Notes under the pieces: model-generated
Told to the model about the DNA's origin: nothing
Database searches by the model: none
What the model saw: the letters and a program-made list of their open reading frames with translations, nothing else
Part shown: piece after piece, positions 46,317 through 57,559 of the stretch
How the letters are laid out: every line of letters begins with the position of its first letter
How positions within the stretch are numbered: position 1 is the stretch's first letter
Position numbers and translations under genes: made by a program
Assembly: GCA_037176725.1 (NCBI GenBank)
Contig: JAZBRS010000026.1
Span: forward strand, 150,051,501 to 150,115,500
Reading direction: 5' to 3'
DNA length: 64,000 bases
Origin: Posidonia oceanica
Lineage: Eukaryota > Streptophyta > Magnoliopsida > Alismatales > Posidoniaceae

Positions 46317-46374
46317 GTTGGATGCCAGCAATGCCAGCGTCCAATGTTGGACGTCGGAGTTGCCAGCGTCCAAC
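46317..46374 (+). repeat. Two abutting 29-bp inverted-repeat units
   Basis: GTTGGATGC/AGCGTCCAAT and GTTGGACGT/AGCGTCCAAC. Confidence 0.9.
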
Positions 46375-46754
46375 GCTTGCAGTTGGCTGAGCCTATTTTA
46401 AAATGCCGATTTTGCTTTGCTCGTCGTTTTCTGTGTTTTACTTCTCCTGATGTGTACTGCAACCCCCATGCATGCTACCTGACCCCTGTTTTGTTTTTTC
46501 GCTCTTTCACCTCGTTTTCTGTGCCTTTGCATCGCTCCCCGTGCCTTTGCATCGTTTTCCGTGCCCTTGTATCATTTTCTGCGCCCTTGCATCGTTTTTC
46601 GTGCTTTTGCCTCTTTTTCCGTACTTTCCCATCGTTTCCTGTGCCCGCTTTGGTTTATCTCTTGCATGTCGTTTGCATTGCCTGGTTTTCCCCGTAGTTT
46701 TGTTTTATCGCTTGCATTTGCATTAGGGCTATGATGCCTAGGAGTTCTCACGAA

Positions 46755-46850
46755 GCCGCTTTGCACGACCCTGCCGGGGTCCTGCTTGCTTGCTCCTCCG
46801 TCGAGGACTAGCCGCTTCGTGTGACCCTGTCGGGGTCCTACCTGCTTCCT
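46755..46850 (+). repeat. Two diverged units with GACCCTG.CGGGGTC hairpins
   Basis: GCCGCTTTGCACGACCCTGC and GCCGCTTCGTGTGACCCTGT each lead into CGGGGTCCT, giving a GACCC/GGGTC stem. Confidence 0.75.
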
Positions 46851-47215
46851 GCTCTGCGTTTTGTTGCCGACTTGCGTCTTGGTTGACAAATCACTATCCT
46901 CCTCCACATTTTGTTACCGACATGCGGCTCGGTTGACAAATCACTATCCTGCCCTACGTTTTGTTACCGACATGCGTCTCGGTTGACAAATCGCTATCGC
47001 ACTCCGTGTTTTGTCACTGACTTGCTTCTCGGTTGACAACTCGCTATGCTGCTCTGCGTTTTGTCACCGACTTGCTTCTCGGTTGACAACTCGCCATCCT
47101 CCCCTATGTTTTGTCACCGACTTGCTTCTCAGTTGACAAACTCGCCTTCCCGTTCTGTGTTTTTGTCACCGACTTGCGTCTTGGTTGACAAACTCGCCGT
47201 TCTGCCTTCTAGTTT
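46851..47215 (+). repeat. Seven tandem hairpin units TTGTCACCGA...TCGGTTGACAA
   Basis: Units of about 50 bp share GTTTTGTCACCGACTTGC and TCTCGGTTGACAA. Each can fold as TTGTCA-CCGA with TCGG-TTGACAA and one bulged A. Variation includes TTGTTA, TTGTTG and CTTGG versions. Confidence 0.88.
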
Positions 47216-47316
47216 GCCTCTTCTCCTCCACGCTGGTACCCCTAACTACTCATTTGACAAATACGTCAGTTTTGTCTATATCCTTTGCTTTTCGATGCCA
47301 AGGGTGCTTCGACTGT

Positions 47317-47344
47317 CCCCTGGTATCAGCCCTGATACCAGGGG
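47317..47344 (+). repeat. 12-bp hairpin CCCCTGGTATCA, second 3' region
   Basis: A perfect 12-bp stem with TGATACCAGGGG and loop GCCC. The terminal pair is A-T where the copy at 42057 has G-C. Confidence 0.93.
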
Positions 47345-47459
47345 CATCTATTTTGCCACCATGTGGTATCACTCCCTGCATCCAAGCTGACATTCCTAAA
47401 CTGTCACGGGCCCATTCGCAGCTTTTGCCCTGCTTTCGGGTTTTGGTGTTCCCGTTATC

Positions 47460-47520
47460 GCTTCCGGTTGATAGGACCGTAAACTATCACTTCCGGTTGA
47501 TAGGACCGTAAACTATCGCT
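47460..47520 (+). repeat. Two copies of the 29-bp GATAG/CTATC unit
   Basis: CTTCCGGTTGATAGGACCGT plus AAACTATC occurs twice in tandem, the inverse of the short unit of the 27125-27673 array. Confidence 0.9.
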
Positions 47521-47523
47521 TTT

Positions 47524-47909
47524 TTCGGATTGACAGCCCTAACTGCTCGACGATGGGTCCGTCAACCTATCATTCTGCATTCCTTTGCATCCATTTGCAT
47601 TGGGCTGGCAGCCCTAACTACTCGATTGACGCCCGTTAAAATGTCATCCTGCATATTCGCATTGCATTTGGGCTGATAGCCCTAATTATCCGGTGATGAC
47701 TCTGTCAACTCCTCATCGGGCTGATAGCCCTAACTATCCAGTGATGAGTTCGTTAACTCCTCATCGGGTTGATAGCCCTAACTATCCGATAATGAGTCCG
47801 TTAACTCCTCATCGGGTTGATAGCCCTAACTATCCGGCGATGAGTCCGTTAACTCCTCAGTGGGCTGATAGCCCTAACTATCCGGCGATAGGTTCGTTAA
47901 CTTATCACC
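47524..47909 (+). repeat. Hairpin-cassette array, 48-bp period
   Basis: Seven cassettes; the last four start at 47717, 47765, 47813 and 47861, exactly 48 bp apart. Each carries GGGCTGATAGCCCTAACTAT, then GATGAGTCCGTTAACTC. The final unit ends GATAGGTTCGTTAACTTATC. Confidence 0.93.
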
Positions 47910-48914
47910 CATCGTCATAGTGTAATAGCATTCTGTTGCATGGCATTAGCATTTCATTGCATAACATCATGTAACTTCCTTGTATCCTCCGTAGAGTCAG
48001 TCCTAGTATTGCATCTCATCATCACACGGACATCACACACTTAGGATCCAAACCCCTAGTTCACGTATTTCCTAAGGTAGCATCCTTGGCACCCGCAAGA
48101 CTTTCGCAGCTTGCCGGCTTTGGATGGCACCTGTGGTAGTGCGCGACCAAGATTGTTTTCTCGGTTCCACGTGCCCGGTGTTCCACTGTATGTACATTGC
48201 ATCTCACTGCATAACATTGCATAACATTTGCATTCTTATTGTGCTGCTACTCCTCTGTAGTCATTACCCCAACTCCCACATTCCGTTTCCTAGACATGGC
48301 GTGCTTAGGAAACCAAACCCCTGATCGTGCATTGCTTAAAGTGGCATCTTCAGCACCCATAGCTCTTTGCAGCCTGCCAGCTTAAGATGACACCTGCGGT
48401 AGTGCACGGTCAGGATCGCTTCCTTGGCATTACGTGCCTGCTATCGCATGCACATCCACAGCATCTCTCTTACAGCATCTTCCTTGCAGCATCTTTCTTT
48501 CAGCCTTTTACTTTCAACACTCGCACCGCCTACGTCTACAGCAGAAGCTTGGTAAACGGCACCTCCGCGCTAGGACTGTACACTGGACGACTTTCTCGAA
48601 GTACTGCCCAGTGACCTTCGCCTTTGCATTGCATTTTTCGCCTTTCTGCGTGCATGCATCACCCGCTTTCCCCTAGAGGAGTACAGCGCAATGAGCATTA
48701 CTGTAGGCATCACATTTGCACCAGCACCGTACACTAGTCTTTGCATTGGCATAGCATCCTAGTGTTCGCATTCATCTGCATTTGGCGACGAGTCATGATT
48801 TTCGGCACATCCACCAAATAAGTGACTCACGTCTACAGCAACATCTGGCTCTCATCATTGTCAGATGGGGTATCTTGTCAACTCTGAGCAGTGGCCTTGG
48901 TCCCCTTGACCTCG
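47910..48914 (+). other. 3' untranslated region, second copy
   Basis: It aligns with 42421-43840 in the same order (GTAATAGCATTCTGTTGCAT, GAGTCATGATTT, CTTGACCTCGCTCAGGGAGG). No gene is seen. Confidence 0.7.
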
Positions 48915-48930
48915 CTCAGGGAGGGGTATC
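48915..48930 (+). promoter_or_regulatory. Polypurine tract before LTR 48931
   Basis: CTCAGGGAGGGGTATC precedes TGTAGACATCCC. Confidence 0.82.
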
Positions 48931-51492
48931 TGTAGACATCCCATTTTTTCAATTTTTTGTGCTATTGAATCTCTCTCTCTTTGGTGGCTTCAAAACAAGC
49001 CCTAAAAACCAAATCCAAAACCACACCCATTTTCTAAACCAAAAACCACTCACTAAACCCTAGGAAAATCTTAGGTTAAAACCCTAGGATCACACTCCCT
49101 AAACCCTAGAAAAACCCTAGGTTAAAATCCTAGAAAAGCCTAGGATCACACTCACTAAACCAAAAACCACTCACTAAACCCTAGGAAAACCCTAGGTTAA
49201 AACCCTAGGATCACACTCCCTAAACCCTAGAAAACCCTAGGATCACACTCACTAAACCAAAAACCACTCAGTAAACCCTAGGAAAACCCTAGAAAACCCT
49301 AGGATCACACTCCCTAAACCCTAGAAAACCCTAGATTAAAACCCTAGAAAACCCTAGGATCACACTCACTAAGCCTTAGAAAAACCCTAGGTTAAAACCC
49401 TAGAAAACCCTAGGATCACACTCACCCAAACCTTAAAACCTAGAAACTCACTCACTCAAAAGCCAAGCCCAAGCCCACTTTCCTTCTCCCTTTTTCATCT
49501 TCCCTTCTTTCCTTCTTTCCTTCTTTCTTTCCTTTCCTTTTCTTCTTCTTCTCCTCCTCCTTTTCTTTCTCTTTTTTTCCAAAAACCACTTCAGCCCAAG
49601 CCCGCTCACTTCTTCCTTTCTTCTCCTTTTTTTTCTTTTTACCATTTCAGCCCAAGCCCACAACACTCTTCTTTCCCTCTTCCTTTTTTTCTTTTTTTTC
49701 TTTTCTTCTTCTTTCAATCTTTTCAGCCCAAGCCCAACACTCTTCTCCCTTCCTTTCTCTTTTCTTTTATTTCTTTTTTTCATCCAGCCCAGCCCACCTC
49801 TCCTTCTCTTTTCTTTTTTCTTCTTTTCAATCCAGCCCAGCCCACCTCCTCCTTTTTATTTCATTTTTCATTTTTCTTCTTTTCAAGCCCACCAACCCAC
49901 AACCTTCTCCCCTTCCTTTCCTTTTCTTTTCTTTTTTATTTCATTTCTCAGCCCCGGCCCATCTCCACAGCCTTCCTCTTCTTTCTTTTTTTCCTTCCTC
50001 TTTTCCCAGCCAGCCCGACACCCTTCTCCTTTTTTCTTCCTCCTCAGCTGCTGTAAAACCATAGCACCTTCACGGCCTTCTCATTCCTCCTTCACGGCCT
50101 TCAATGCTTCCCCCCTCTACACTCATTACCCATCCTTTCAACACCTAGCTTCTCCTCCTTTCCCGCTCACACATAGCTCCCAATCCACCCTCCAATGTCG
50201 GCCATTTCTCAGCCAAAAACAGCACCCATCCACTCAACCTCAGGCCTTCCCTCCACAACAAAACCAACCCCTCCATTCCCCAGCAAGAGAGGCGGCAATT
50301 CACCTTCCAAACACACACCCACACACCCACACACAGCATCACAATGAGAAGAGAGAAACCCATCACAGAGGACCCCTTTTGTTCTCTTCATTGCAAACAC
50401 CGACCAGAATCTTCCATAGACCTCCCTTCCATCTTCTTTAGACCTCCACCAATCTCAGAGGGAGAGACAATGGCCCAGAGAGAGCCACATTGGCAGAAAG
50501 AGCTCAAAATTTCACAGTGCACCTAAAATCGAAAAATTAGGTTCTGAGCGGCAAAACCAACTTCTGGTTGGCTCCACACTTCCGCCAGACCTCCAGCAAC
50601 TTGCACCGATCGTCCCCAGCAGCCGCAGCTCACCGCAGCACCGTCGCGACCCTCCGCCGGACTGCCTGACCCAACCGAGGTTGGCAGCACGCTCCGGCCA
50701 TCGTCGCAGGTAATGGACCTCACCTTTGAACTCCTTGCATGTCTACCTTGCTTCCTAGCTAGTTAGATTTAGGTTTAGGGCTTCAGTGCATGTTTTGAGC
50801 TCCGCCACTACAGTCCTTCTTCTCTGGCGACGATCTGCAGCTCCGCCGCGTGCTGCCACACTCCGGACAACCGCTGCTCCTCCAGACCTTCCCCCGAGCA
50901 CCGCCGGAGTACCAGCAATGCGCTCCAGCCCCGCTTGACTGCCGTCGAGGCCTCCTGCGCCTGCTCCGCCTCTAGTAGTGGCCGGACCTCCGCATCGACG
51001 TCGATAGCATGCCTCAGCCACCGCCGCGTGCCGCCAGACCGCCGCAGCACCACCTCATTCTCTGGCACAGGCCTGTTGAGCGCGAACTTGCACTGTAGCA
51101 AGATATTGTTTTGATATTTATTTTGTTAAGTGCATTGAATTTAATTGCTACAGGTTATTTTATTTACATTTCAGTCCAATTTCAATTCAAATTATTTAAT
51201 TTCTGTTTTTTTACTTTACTACATTGCAATTAGGTCCTCATGTTTATTTAGTTTTGCATTTCAGTCCTTTTTCAATTGATAAATTATTTAATTTCTATTA
51301 AAACCATACTGCATTGCATAAAACTACTGCATGTTTTATTTATTGCACTTTAGTCCACAGACCATGCATTTAATCATTTAAATCGTATTTTTTATCTTAT
51401 TGCATTATAGTTTAGTACTACAACTTACTTTTATTGCATTTAAGTCCTCAGATCATTTATCATTCATTTAATTTATGTTTTAACCTTACTGC
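48931..51492 (+). mobile_element. 3' LTR of composite element F, cut by element E
   Basis: It aligns almost base for base with 32644 to about 35250: AAACCCTAGG repeats, pyrimidine tract, GC-rich block, TGCA-rich repeats. It stops at TAACCTTACTGC, where element E begins. The missing remainder should lie beyond E, outside the window. Confidence 0.9.
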
Positions 51493-51704
51493 TGTAGATA
51501 CCCCGTTTTGGCACTCCCTTCATGTTAGTATAGTCTCTTGCATTAGGTCGCTCTTAGAAGCCCTCTGCCCAATCCAGAATGTCTCATTCGAGCCAAATGT
51601 TTTCTCTCAAGTCCAAAATGTTATCCTTATCTAAGCCCCAAGTGTCGGCAACTTGAATATCCTTCATGTCCTGACCAAATTTGGAATTTGAACTGACTGA
51701 GGGT

Positions 51705-51788
51705 GTTGTACGCTGGCTTCTCAGCGTACAACGTTGGTCGTTGGTTTTCTAGCGGCTAACATTGGCCGTTGGTTTTCCAACGTCCAAC
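51705..51788 (+). repeat. Three abutting 28-bp inverted-repeat units
   Basis: Unit 1 is a perfect 11-bp stem GTTGTACGCTG/CAGCGTACAAC. Unit 2, GTTGGTCGTT/AGCGGCTAAC, pairs at all ten positions if G-U is allowed. Unit 3 has ATTGGCCGTTGG/CCAACGTCCAAC. Confidence 0.92.
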
Positions 51789-51962
51789 GTGGCAACCCAA
51801 TCAGCCCAAAGTTTTCCTTATTTGGCCAAATCCAAAAAATCGTTTTTTGCCTTCTTTGGAACCTGTTGACTGGTCAAAGCCATTAAAGCTGAGTTTAAAC
51901 ACACTTAATGACTCCTTAATGGGGGAATCTTCTCTTATCCTGACAGTTATGTCTTGGAGGTC

Positions 51963-52018
51963 GTTATACGCTGGGACTCTCGCTTATAACGTTATACGCT
52001 AGTTTTCTAGCGTATAAC
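51963..52018 (+). repeat. Two abutting 28-bp inverted-repeat units
   Basis: The second is a perfect 12-bp stem GTTATACGCTAG/CTAGCGTATAAC with a TTTT loop. The first pairs only GTTATA/TATAAC. Confidence 0.92.
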
Positions 52019-52904
52019 ACTTTTGAAACAGGAAATTCTACTGACTTGGCATTTGTGTCTTTTTTTGTTCCTCCCCTGCTTTTGTAAAAGCAGGGGTACC
52101 TGCATTGGGATTGAGGACAGATCTGGGAGGGATTTAGGCCAGATTTTTGGAACTCACATGTTCTCTTGAGATTGAAAGATTTTTAGAGAAAAGTGAGGTC
52201 CTTCAGAATTGAAAGAGTGAAGAGAGATTTTGAAAGGCGGAAAGTCTTCGGAAAAGCTTGAGTGTCCCTTTGTCGTTGTTGGCATCATGTCAACGTATTT
52301 TGCACTCTGTGCATAGATAAAGGGGACTCTATTTTATTATTTTTCTTTTCTTTTCTCATATCACATGTTTAATTCCATAGCATAATCAGGCATTTTTTTT
52401 AGTTCATATATTGTTGTAGCTAAGCATACATCTTTATTAGTTGCAACCGGGGGGATCAAAACCCTCGGGTACGTCTTTCATTATGTTTCTCCATCTTCTT
52501 TTCTATTTATTCTGGATAAGTTACTACACATATTGATCCATCTTTGCATTGTTTTTGTTTGTTTTGCTAACATTTGTCATATGAGGAAGAAGAAAGAAGA
52601 AGAAGCTCACCAAGCATGGGCACCCTTGGGCAACGTTGGCGTTGTCCCAAGGTAGCTGAACCTGCAACCATATCACATCTCCCCAAGGTGTCTTGAGGGC
52701 TAGCGAAAGCAAACCGAGAGTGGCGATCACACTGGCTTCAACACACATGGAGTGAAGAAGTCGGATACAACAAAAAGGGGACCCCAAGAAGGAGCGAGCA
52801 GCAACAAAAGAAAGGGAGAGACGAAGAAGCCACACTCAAACCCCACTTCTCCTCCCCGAAGATCCCTTCCTCCTCCCTCTTCCTAAAACCCCATATCCAC
52901 AGTC

Positions 52905-52921
52905 TGGCGATCACGGTGGGA
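52905..52921 (+). promoter_or_regulatory. Probable primer-binding site of element E
   Basis: TGGCGATCACGGTGGGA has the TGG start of a primer site three bases after a CA end. I cannot assign the tRNA. A partial copy, TGGCGATCACACTGG, lies at about 52705. Confidence 0.5.
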
Positions 52922-54442
52922 TGGCTAAAAGTGCCTCCGTGCAAGGTGAGTAAGCCCTTCTTTCTTCTTCCTCATTATTGACATTCTTAGTTTAGTTTTA
53001 TTTTCTTAATTTTTCATAAGTTTTAAGGTAGCGGTGAAATTCCTCGTAGTGTTTTGAGGCGCTGTGACCCTTCTTATTTTTTTCCCACGTCCAAATAACT
53101 GAAATCACTTCCCCCTTTTCTTTGGATTCTCGGGAGTGGAGGTGGTTTGTAAAAGCTACTGGTTTTTCTGCAAAAAACTCTGTCAATACGTTATATGCGT
53201 GATCTGGCGCGTCTAACATTGGACGCTCCAATATCCACGTCTAACGACTACTGAACAGAGACCTTTCTATTTTAAATTTTCTCTTGGTTTTCTTTTCATA
53301 ACTGGCCCAAGGACTGAGGTGTGAGGTAATCGACTTTGCCGTAGGGACCGGAGCCTTAATACTTGGGTGCTTTTAAAAAAAAAACAAAAAAAATCGGATC
53401 TTTTTATATGACTTGCATGGCCCTCATTGGGAACTAATTGTTTGTGTCGTTTCTTGAGTTATATAAGTAACCGTCTAGGTCCCAAGCACCTCTGTTGCAA
53501 AGGACTTAGGAAAGGTACTTGTATTGTCATTGTCTTTCACAAGGGCTCTTCTTCTTCCTTGGCTTTTTGTGAAAGATAATTAGAACCTCAAGCTTTAACA
53601 TGTATTCCTCCCTCCCCCTTTGGGTGGTTTGATTGTGCTTTGTGTGTTGATACGTGAGTGACCCGATCAATCCCGAGTACGCTGGGCTCTACCTCTATGG
53701 GGTAGGGACCTAAGTGTATTCAAGCTCCCCCTAGCATCCTCAAGAGTTGAGGTAGGAGGTAGTACCAAAAAAATATTTACCCATTTTGTGAGGAGCCATA
53801 GAAATCCCGAAAAAGAAGCCATACCTAAGCCTTAAGGAACCTAGAGAGCTACAGCAGGTTTAAAACACTGATCTCAAAGCGAAAACAGAAATTAAAACCT
53901 TAAATTGTTGTTTGAAAGTGTTTCTGTGTAGTTCTCTGAAACAGGACGTTAGCCGCTGGGATCTCTGCGTCTAACGTTGTGCGTAGTAGTTTCCGCGTCT
54001 AACGTATTCTCTGTGTGGTTGTTTATTTTCTAGCCTTTCTGTGGTGGATTAATTGTAGGGTAAAACATTGAAAAAAAACCCATAAACAAGACAATGGCAG
54101 TTTTATCTTTCAGTATTTACTTTCTAGGGACTTGTGTTAGATCACAAAGTTTGTAATTTCTTTTCCATTGTAAGCACTTGTAATCCTTCATTTATACAGA
54201 AAAAAAGAAGAAAAGGAAAAGAGCAAAAAACAAATTGAAAAAAGAAAGAAGAAAAAAAAAATCAGAAAAGCAAAAAAAAAAAAAACAAAAAAAAAATAGA
54301 GAGAAAAGCTGAGAAGAAAAGAGAAGACAGGAGGAAATACAACTGGGATCGTTGGACGCGCAGTTTACTGCGTCCAACGTTATACGCTGCAGTCTGAGGT
54401 GTATTACGCCCTGAAGCCAATTCCATCTCAAAAGCTGTTACA
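52922..54442 (+). other. Leader of element E with three hairpin clusters
   Basis: No coding region is supported. 28-bp inverted-repeat pairs lie at 53190-53245 (with GCGTCTAAC and ATTGGACGCT), 53948-54003 (GTTAGCCGCT, GCGTCTAAC twice) and 54351-54407 (perfect GTTGGACGC/GCGTCCAAC, then a weaker GTTATACGC unit). An A-rich run lies at 54200-54300. Confidence 0.75.
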
Positions 54443-56400
54443 ATGATGAACCAAATCTTTGAAGCTGAACAGCCAGAAAGAGAGAGGTCAGACTCAGTAA
54501 GTACCTCGGGAGAGGAGCCCACAATCTACCATCCGATCACCGGAGAAGCCTTGGATCCAGACTCGATCCAGTATGAAGCCATGTACCAGTTCTTAAACGA
54601 AGAGATATCAACCCCTATGGGGCCATGTCAGAATAACCTCCAGCAGCCACTCCACCTCGGTAAAGGACAACGAAGGCAGTTGCGGACCATACCCTTGACG
54701 ATCTATACTAGGGACAAAATGGCAACCCACCACCGGACACAAACCACTCAGGTCATGGTACAGCGCTCAAAGGAGCTTTTAACTCAAGGGCCAACCCCTT
54801 GATTCAGGAACAAAATTACATGTCACATGGCAAGTACAAGGAAGGAGTCTATCCAAGACATCATCTCCAACCACCTATGGCAGGCAATCAGCCTCAGCCA
54901 GATCATCACCACCATCAGGCATCTCCCCCGCGATACGAGAAGGTCGTACCTCAACACTTCTGCAACAGCTATCTTCATCAGCAGCAGAACCATCAGTCCT
55001 TCAACTCACATGTCCCGACCCCATCAGTCGGGATAGCAAATTTAGATGAGATGAGAAAAATGCTCAGCGCATTAGGGGTAATACCCAAGCTCCGACAAAC
55101 TTTGACATGAGCCGGTTTCCCGCATTCAGATTACCTCCGGGCTTCAAGTACCCGAAGACTCCCAAGTTCAACGGAATCACTAACCCACTCAGTCACCTAG
55201 TGCGGTTCCAAATGGAGTTAGCCCCCTACTTCCATGATTTGGGGCTTGTTGTACACTTGTTCTTCTACTCACTTGAAGGAGAGCCCATGTATTGGTTTCT
55301 CACTCTCTCCAAGGAAGACCTCAGCAGCTTTGATAAAATCAGAGAGAGCTTCCTCACACAATACCAGCACAAGATAGACCCCAAGCCAACCTTCCACGAC
55401 CTAAGCAAGGAGGTCATGAAGTAAGGCGAAAGCTGGGTGACATTCGCCAACAGATGGTGGAAAATGGCGGCCAGATCAGGATTGACCATTCCGGAGAGAC
55501 AGGTGGTCCAGACCCTCATTGCAAACACCACTGGACCGATGAAGAAGGGACTCGTGAATGCCTACTATCCCAATGTGACGACCTTATATGAAGTGGCGGC
55601 CTCCATTAAAGAAAATCTGCATGAATTCATGGAAGAGCCAAAGAAGAGTTGGAAAACACAGGTAGTAGAGGGCGTGACCGGAGTCGTCAACAAGATGGGC
55701 TCTGCACCCAGGCCATTCGAACAAAGGGCTATACTAGCTTCACAACAGCTAATCTGGAGCCACCCTCCTCCTCAGCAACAGCCAACCTGGAGCCACCCTC
55801 CTCCTTAGCAACAGCAAGCATGGAGCCATCCTCCTCCCCAGCAACAACAAGCATGGAGCCATCCTCCTCCTCAGCAACAGCAAGCATGGAGCCACCCTCC
55901 TCAGCAACAGTAGGCGTGGAATAACCCCCCCTAGTAGCAAATCCACCCTATGCTCCCCGGCAGCAATGGACTAGAGGCAATCAAAATGGCCAGACCAACA
56001 ACAGAAATCCCCCCAACAACACCGGGAACGGGGGCGGTTATCACAATGTTCCCCCTCCACATCTATTGCCACGCAAAAGGGGAAGAAGAGACCATTACCC
56101 TCCTCTGCCGGCCACACTGGCAGGTATGTTCATAGAGCTAGAGGATGCAAAAGCAATTGAACTCCCGCCAGTAGGCCTGAATTGACAAATTGTGACCAGA
56201 ACAAATACTGCCCATTCCATAGGGTACATGGTCACAACATCAATGATTGTTGGACTTTCAGAGACATAGTCTATGACATGGTAGAGGCAGATGTGTTTGA
56301 ATGGGATGTCCTGGTGAAAAGAGCCAAACAGAGAAAGCAGACAGGAACGTCTCAACAGGTCTACAGTGATCCCCTCCCCAAGCACCAAGTCATGGCATTC
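54443..56400 (+). pseudogene. Element E gag, frameshifted
   Basis: The start at 54443 is plausible. Three frames are needed up to 55424, with the Retrotrans_gag core from 55107 (PGFKYPKTPKFNGITNPL, LEGEPMYWFLTLSKEDLS, IRESFLTQYQHK) and, after TAA at 55422-55424, ESWVTFANRWWKMAA. A Pro/Gln-rich repeat follows at 55752-55915, then the knuckle variant CPFHRVHGHNINDC with WTFRDIVYDMVEADVF from 56182. This protein would form the particle and bind RNA. Stops and frameshifts make it inactive. Confidence 0.85.
55752..55915 (+). repeat. Coding repeat WSHPPPQQQ in gag
   Basis: Five units of about 33 bp give an 11-residue motif with WSHPPPQQQ. Two units carry in-frame stops. Confidence 0.85.
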
Positions 56401-56689
56401 CAGGATGAACAGCTCCCTAATCCGCTAACATCAAAAGACTGGGACAACCATGCCATACCAGAAGTGGACTGGGACAGCCAAGCTGAGCATTGGGGAATAA
56501 TCTCAGATGATGATTGGGACAGCGAGGCAGACGAGGAGCTAATAGTGAAAGATCTCCTTAGCCAGTTCAACCTCACAGCAGTAGTGGAGGGACCACAAGA
56601 GGATATGAAGGAAGAAAGCCAAGTTCAAAAAGGCAATCAGCGATTTGAACGAGAAAATATAGTCGTCAAAGATTCGGAGCTTCCAACCC

Positions 56690-57065
56690 CACATAAGCAA
56701 GAGCTGCCGCTTGTCATCACAGTGGGCATCAATGACCATGTGTTGCAAGGAGTATTGGTTGACACTGGAGCGAGCTGAAGCCTCAGTTCTCTCTCCACAC
56801 TCCAGAGCTTAGGGCTAAATGAAGGTGAGCTAGATAGAACTCCCTTTATGTGCACCGGGTTTGATTAGAAGGAGAAATTGGCACTAAGGACAATGCCCAT
56901 GGAAATCACAGTCGGTCCTTTGACCAGTATCACTTCGGTAATCATTATGAAGGAGGAAGTCCTGGAACCACTCATCCTAGGGAGGTCTTGGCTAGCAGAG
57001 GTCGAGGCTGTAGCATCTTCAGTCCATCAAATGCTAAAATTCAAATACCAAGGAGCAGTCGTCAG
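56690..57065 (+). pseudogene. Element E first retropepsin-like domain
   Basis: LPLVITVGINDHVLQGVLVDTGAS ends at a TGA (56776-56778). The same frame goes on with SLSSLSTLQSLGLNEGEL, TAG (56866-56868), then MPMEITVGPLTSITSVIIM and EPLILGRSWL. The DTGA active site, spacing and ILGRSWL end fit an aspartic protease fold. It stands about 1 kb upstream of the second such domain in the same frame. It may be an ancient duplicate. Confidence 0.75.
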
Positions 57066-57559
57066 CATTCTAGCTAATCGACCGGGGATTCTATGCACAT
57101 TCAAGATGCCCGAGCCACAAATTGCAACCCTTCGGGAAGAGGAGGAGTCACAACGTCTGCTGTGGAGAAAATCACCGCTATGGGCTCCCAAGCCGCTATC
57201 GCCACCGGTTTCCCAAATCTTTAGAGCAGCTAGGCCACCGTCAGCTCACTTGCTGGCCCTCAACACTTCAGTATTCCGGAGCACTACTACTTCGTCATCC
57301 CCAATCTTCCGAGTGCCAACAGAGCAACAAGCTAGGGCCACGAAGCCACCAGAGCTTGGTGGACCCATACGAAGGGAGTTCATCTTCGCCTGGCCGCTCA
57401 AGAAGGGAGCATCCAGCGACCTGTGCAAAGAAAATGAGGCTACTGCGCCCATCACCAGAGGAGGGAGGCTGTCAAACCGAATCATACCACCAGCAGAGTA
57501 AGCAGAGCCGGTTAGACCTGAAGTAGGACCCGGGTCGGTGGAATATGACATCCTAGAGC

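Larger units (their letters stand above)
43857..46754 (+). mobile_element. LTR fragment of the element-D subfamily, 3' end missing
   Basis: It begins TGTAGGCACTCC after a polypurine tract and matches the element D LTR (read from 25823 leftward) in order: CCTAAACC words, hairpin units, GC-rich block (44160-44760), more hairpin units, and short repeats (46495-46660). It stops at GGAGTTCTCACGAA, about two thirds through, where internal sequence starts. It is not the partner of the 32644 LTR, whose start differs. Confidence 0.82.
51493..52901 (+). mobile_element. 5' LTR of element E (about 1.4 kb)
   Basis: It begins TGTAGATACCCC inside the element F LTR and is judged to end CCACA just before a primer site. 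Beyond the first dozen bases it is unlike the long LTRs. Two clusters of compensatory hairpin units lie in its first 530 bp. The 3' end is inferred from the primer site position. Confidence 0.65.

Noticed and set aside
47460..47909. Possible riboswitch or hammerhead-type ribozyme in the CTGATGAGTCCG-like words
   Set aside because: CTGATGAG resembles a hammerhead core, but the required GAAA and the three-stem arrangement are not present.
53024..53050. Resemblance of GTAGCGGTGAAAT to small-subunit rRNA
   Set aside because: Only a short word matches; the flanks do not, and it lies in a retroelement leader.
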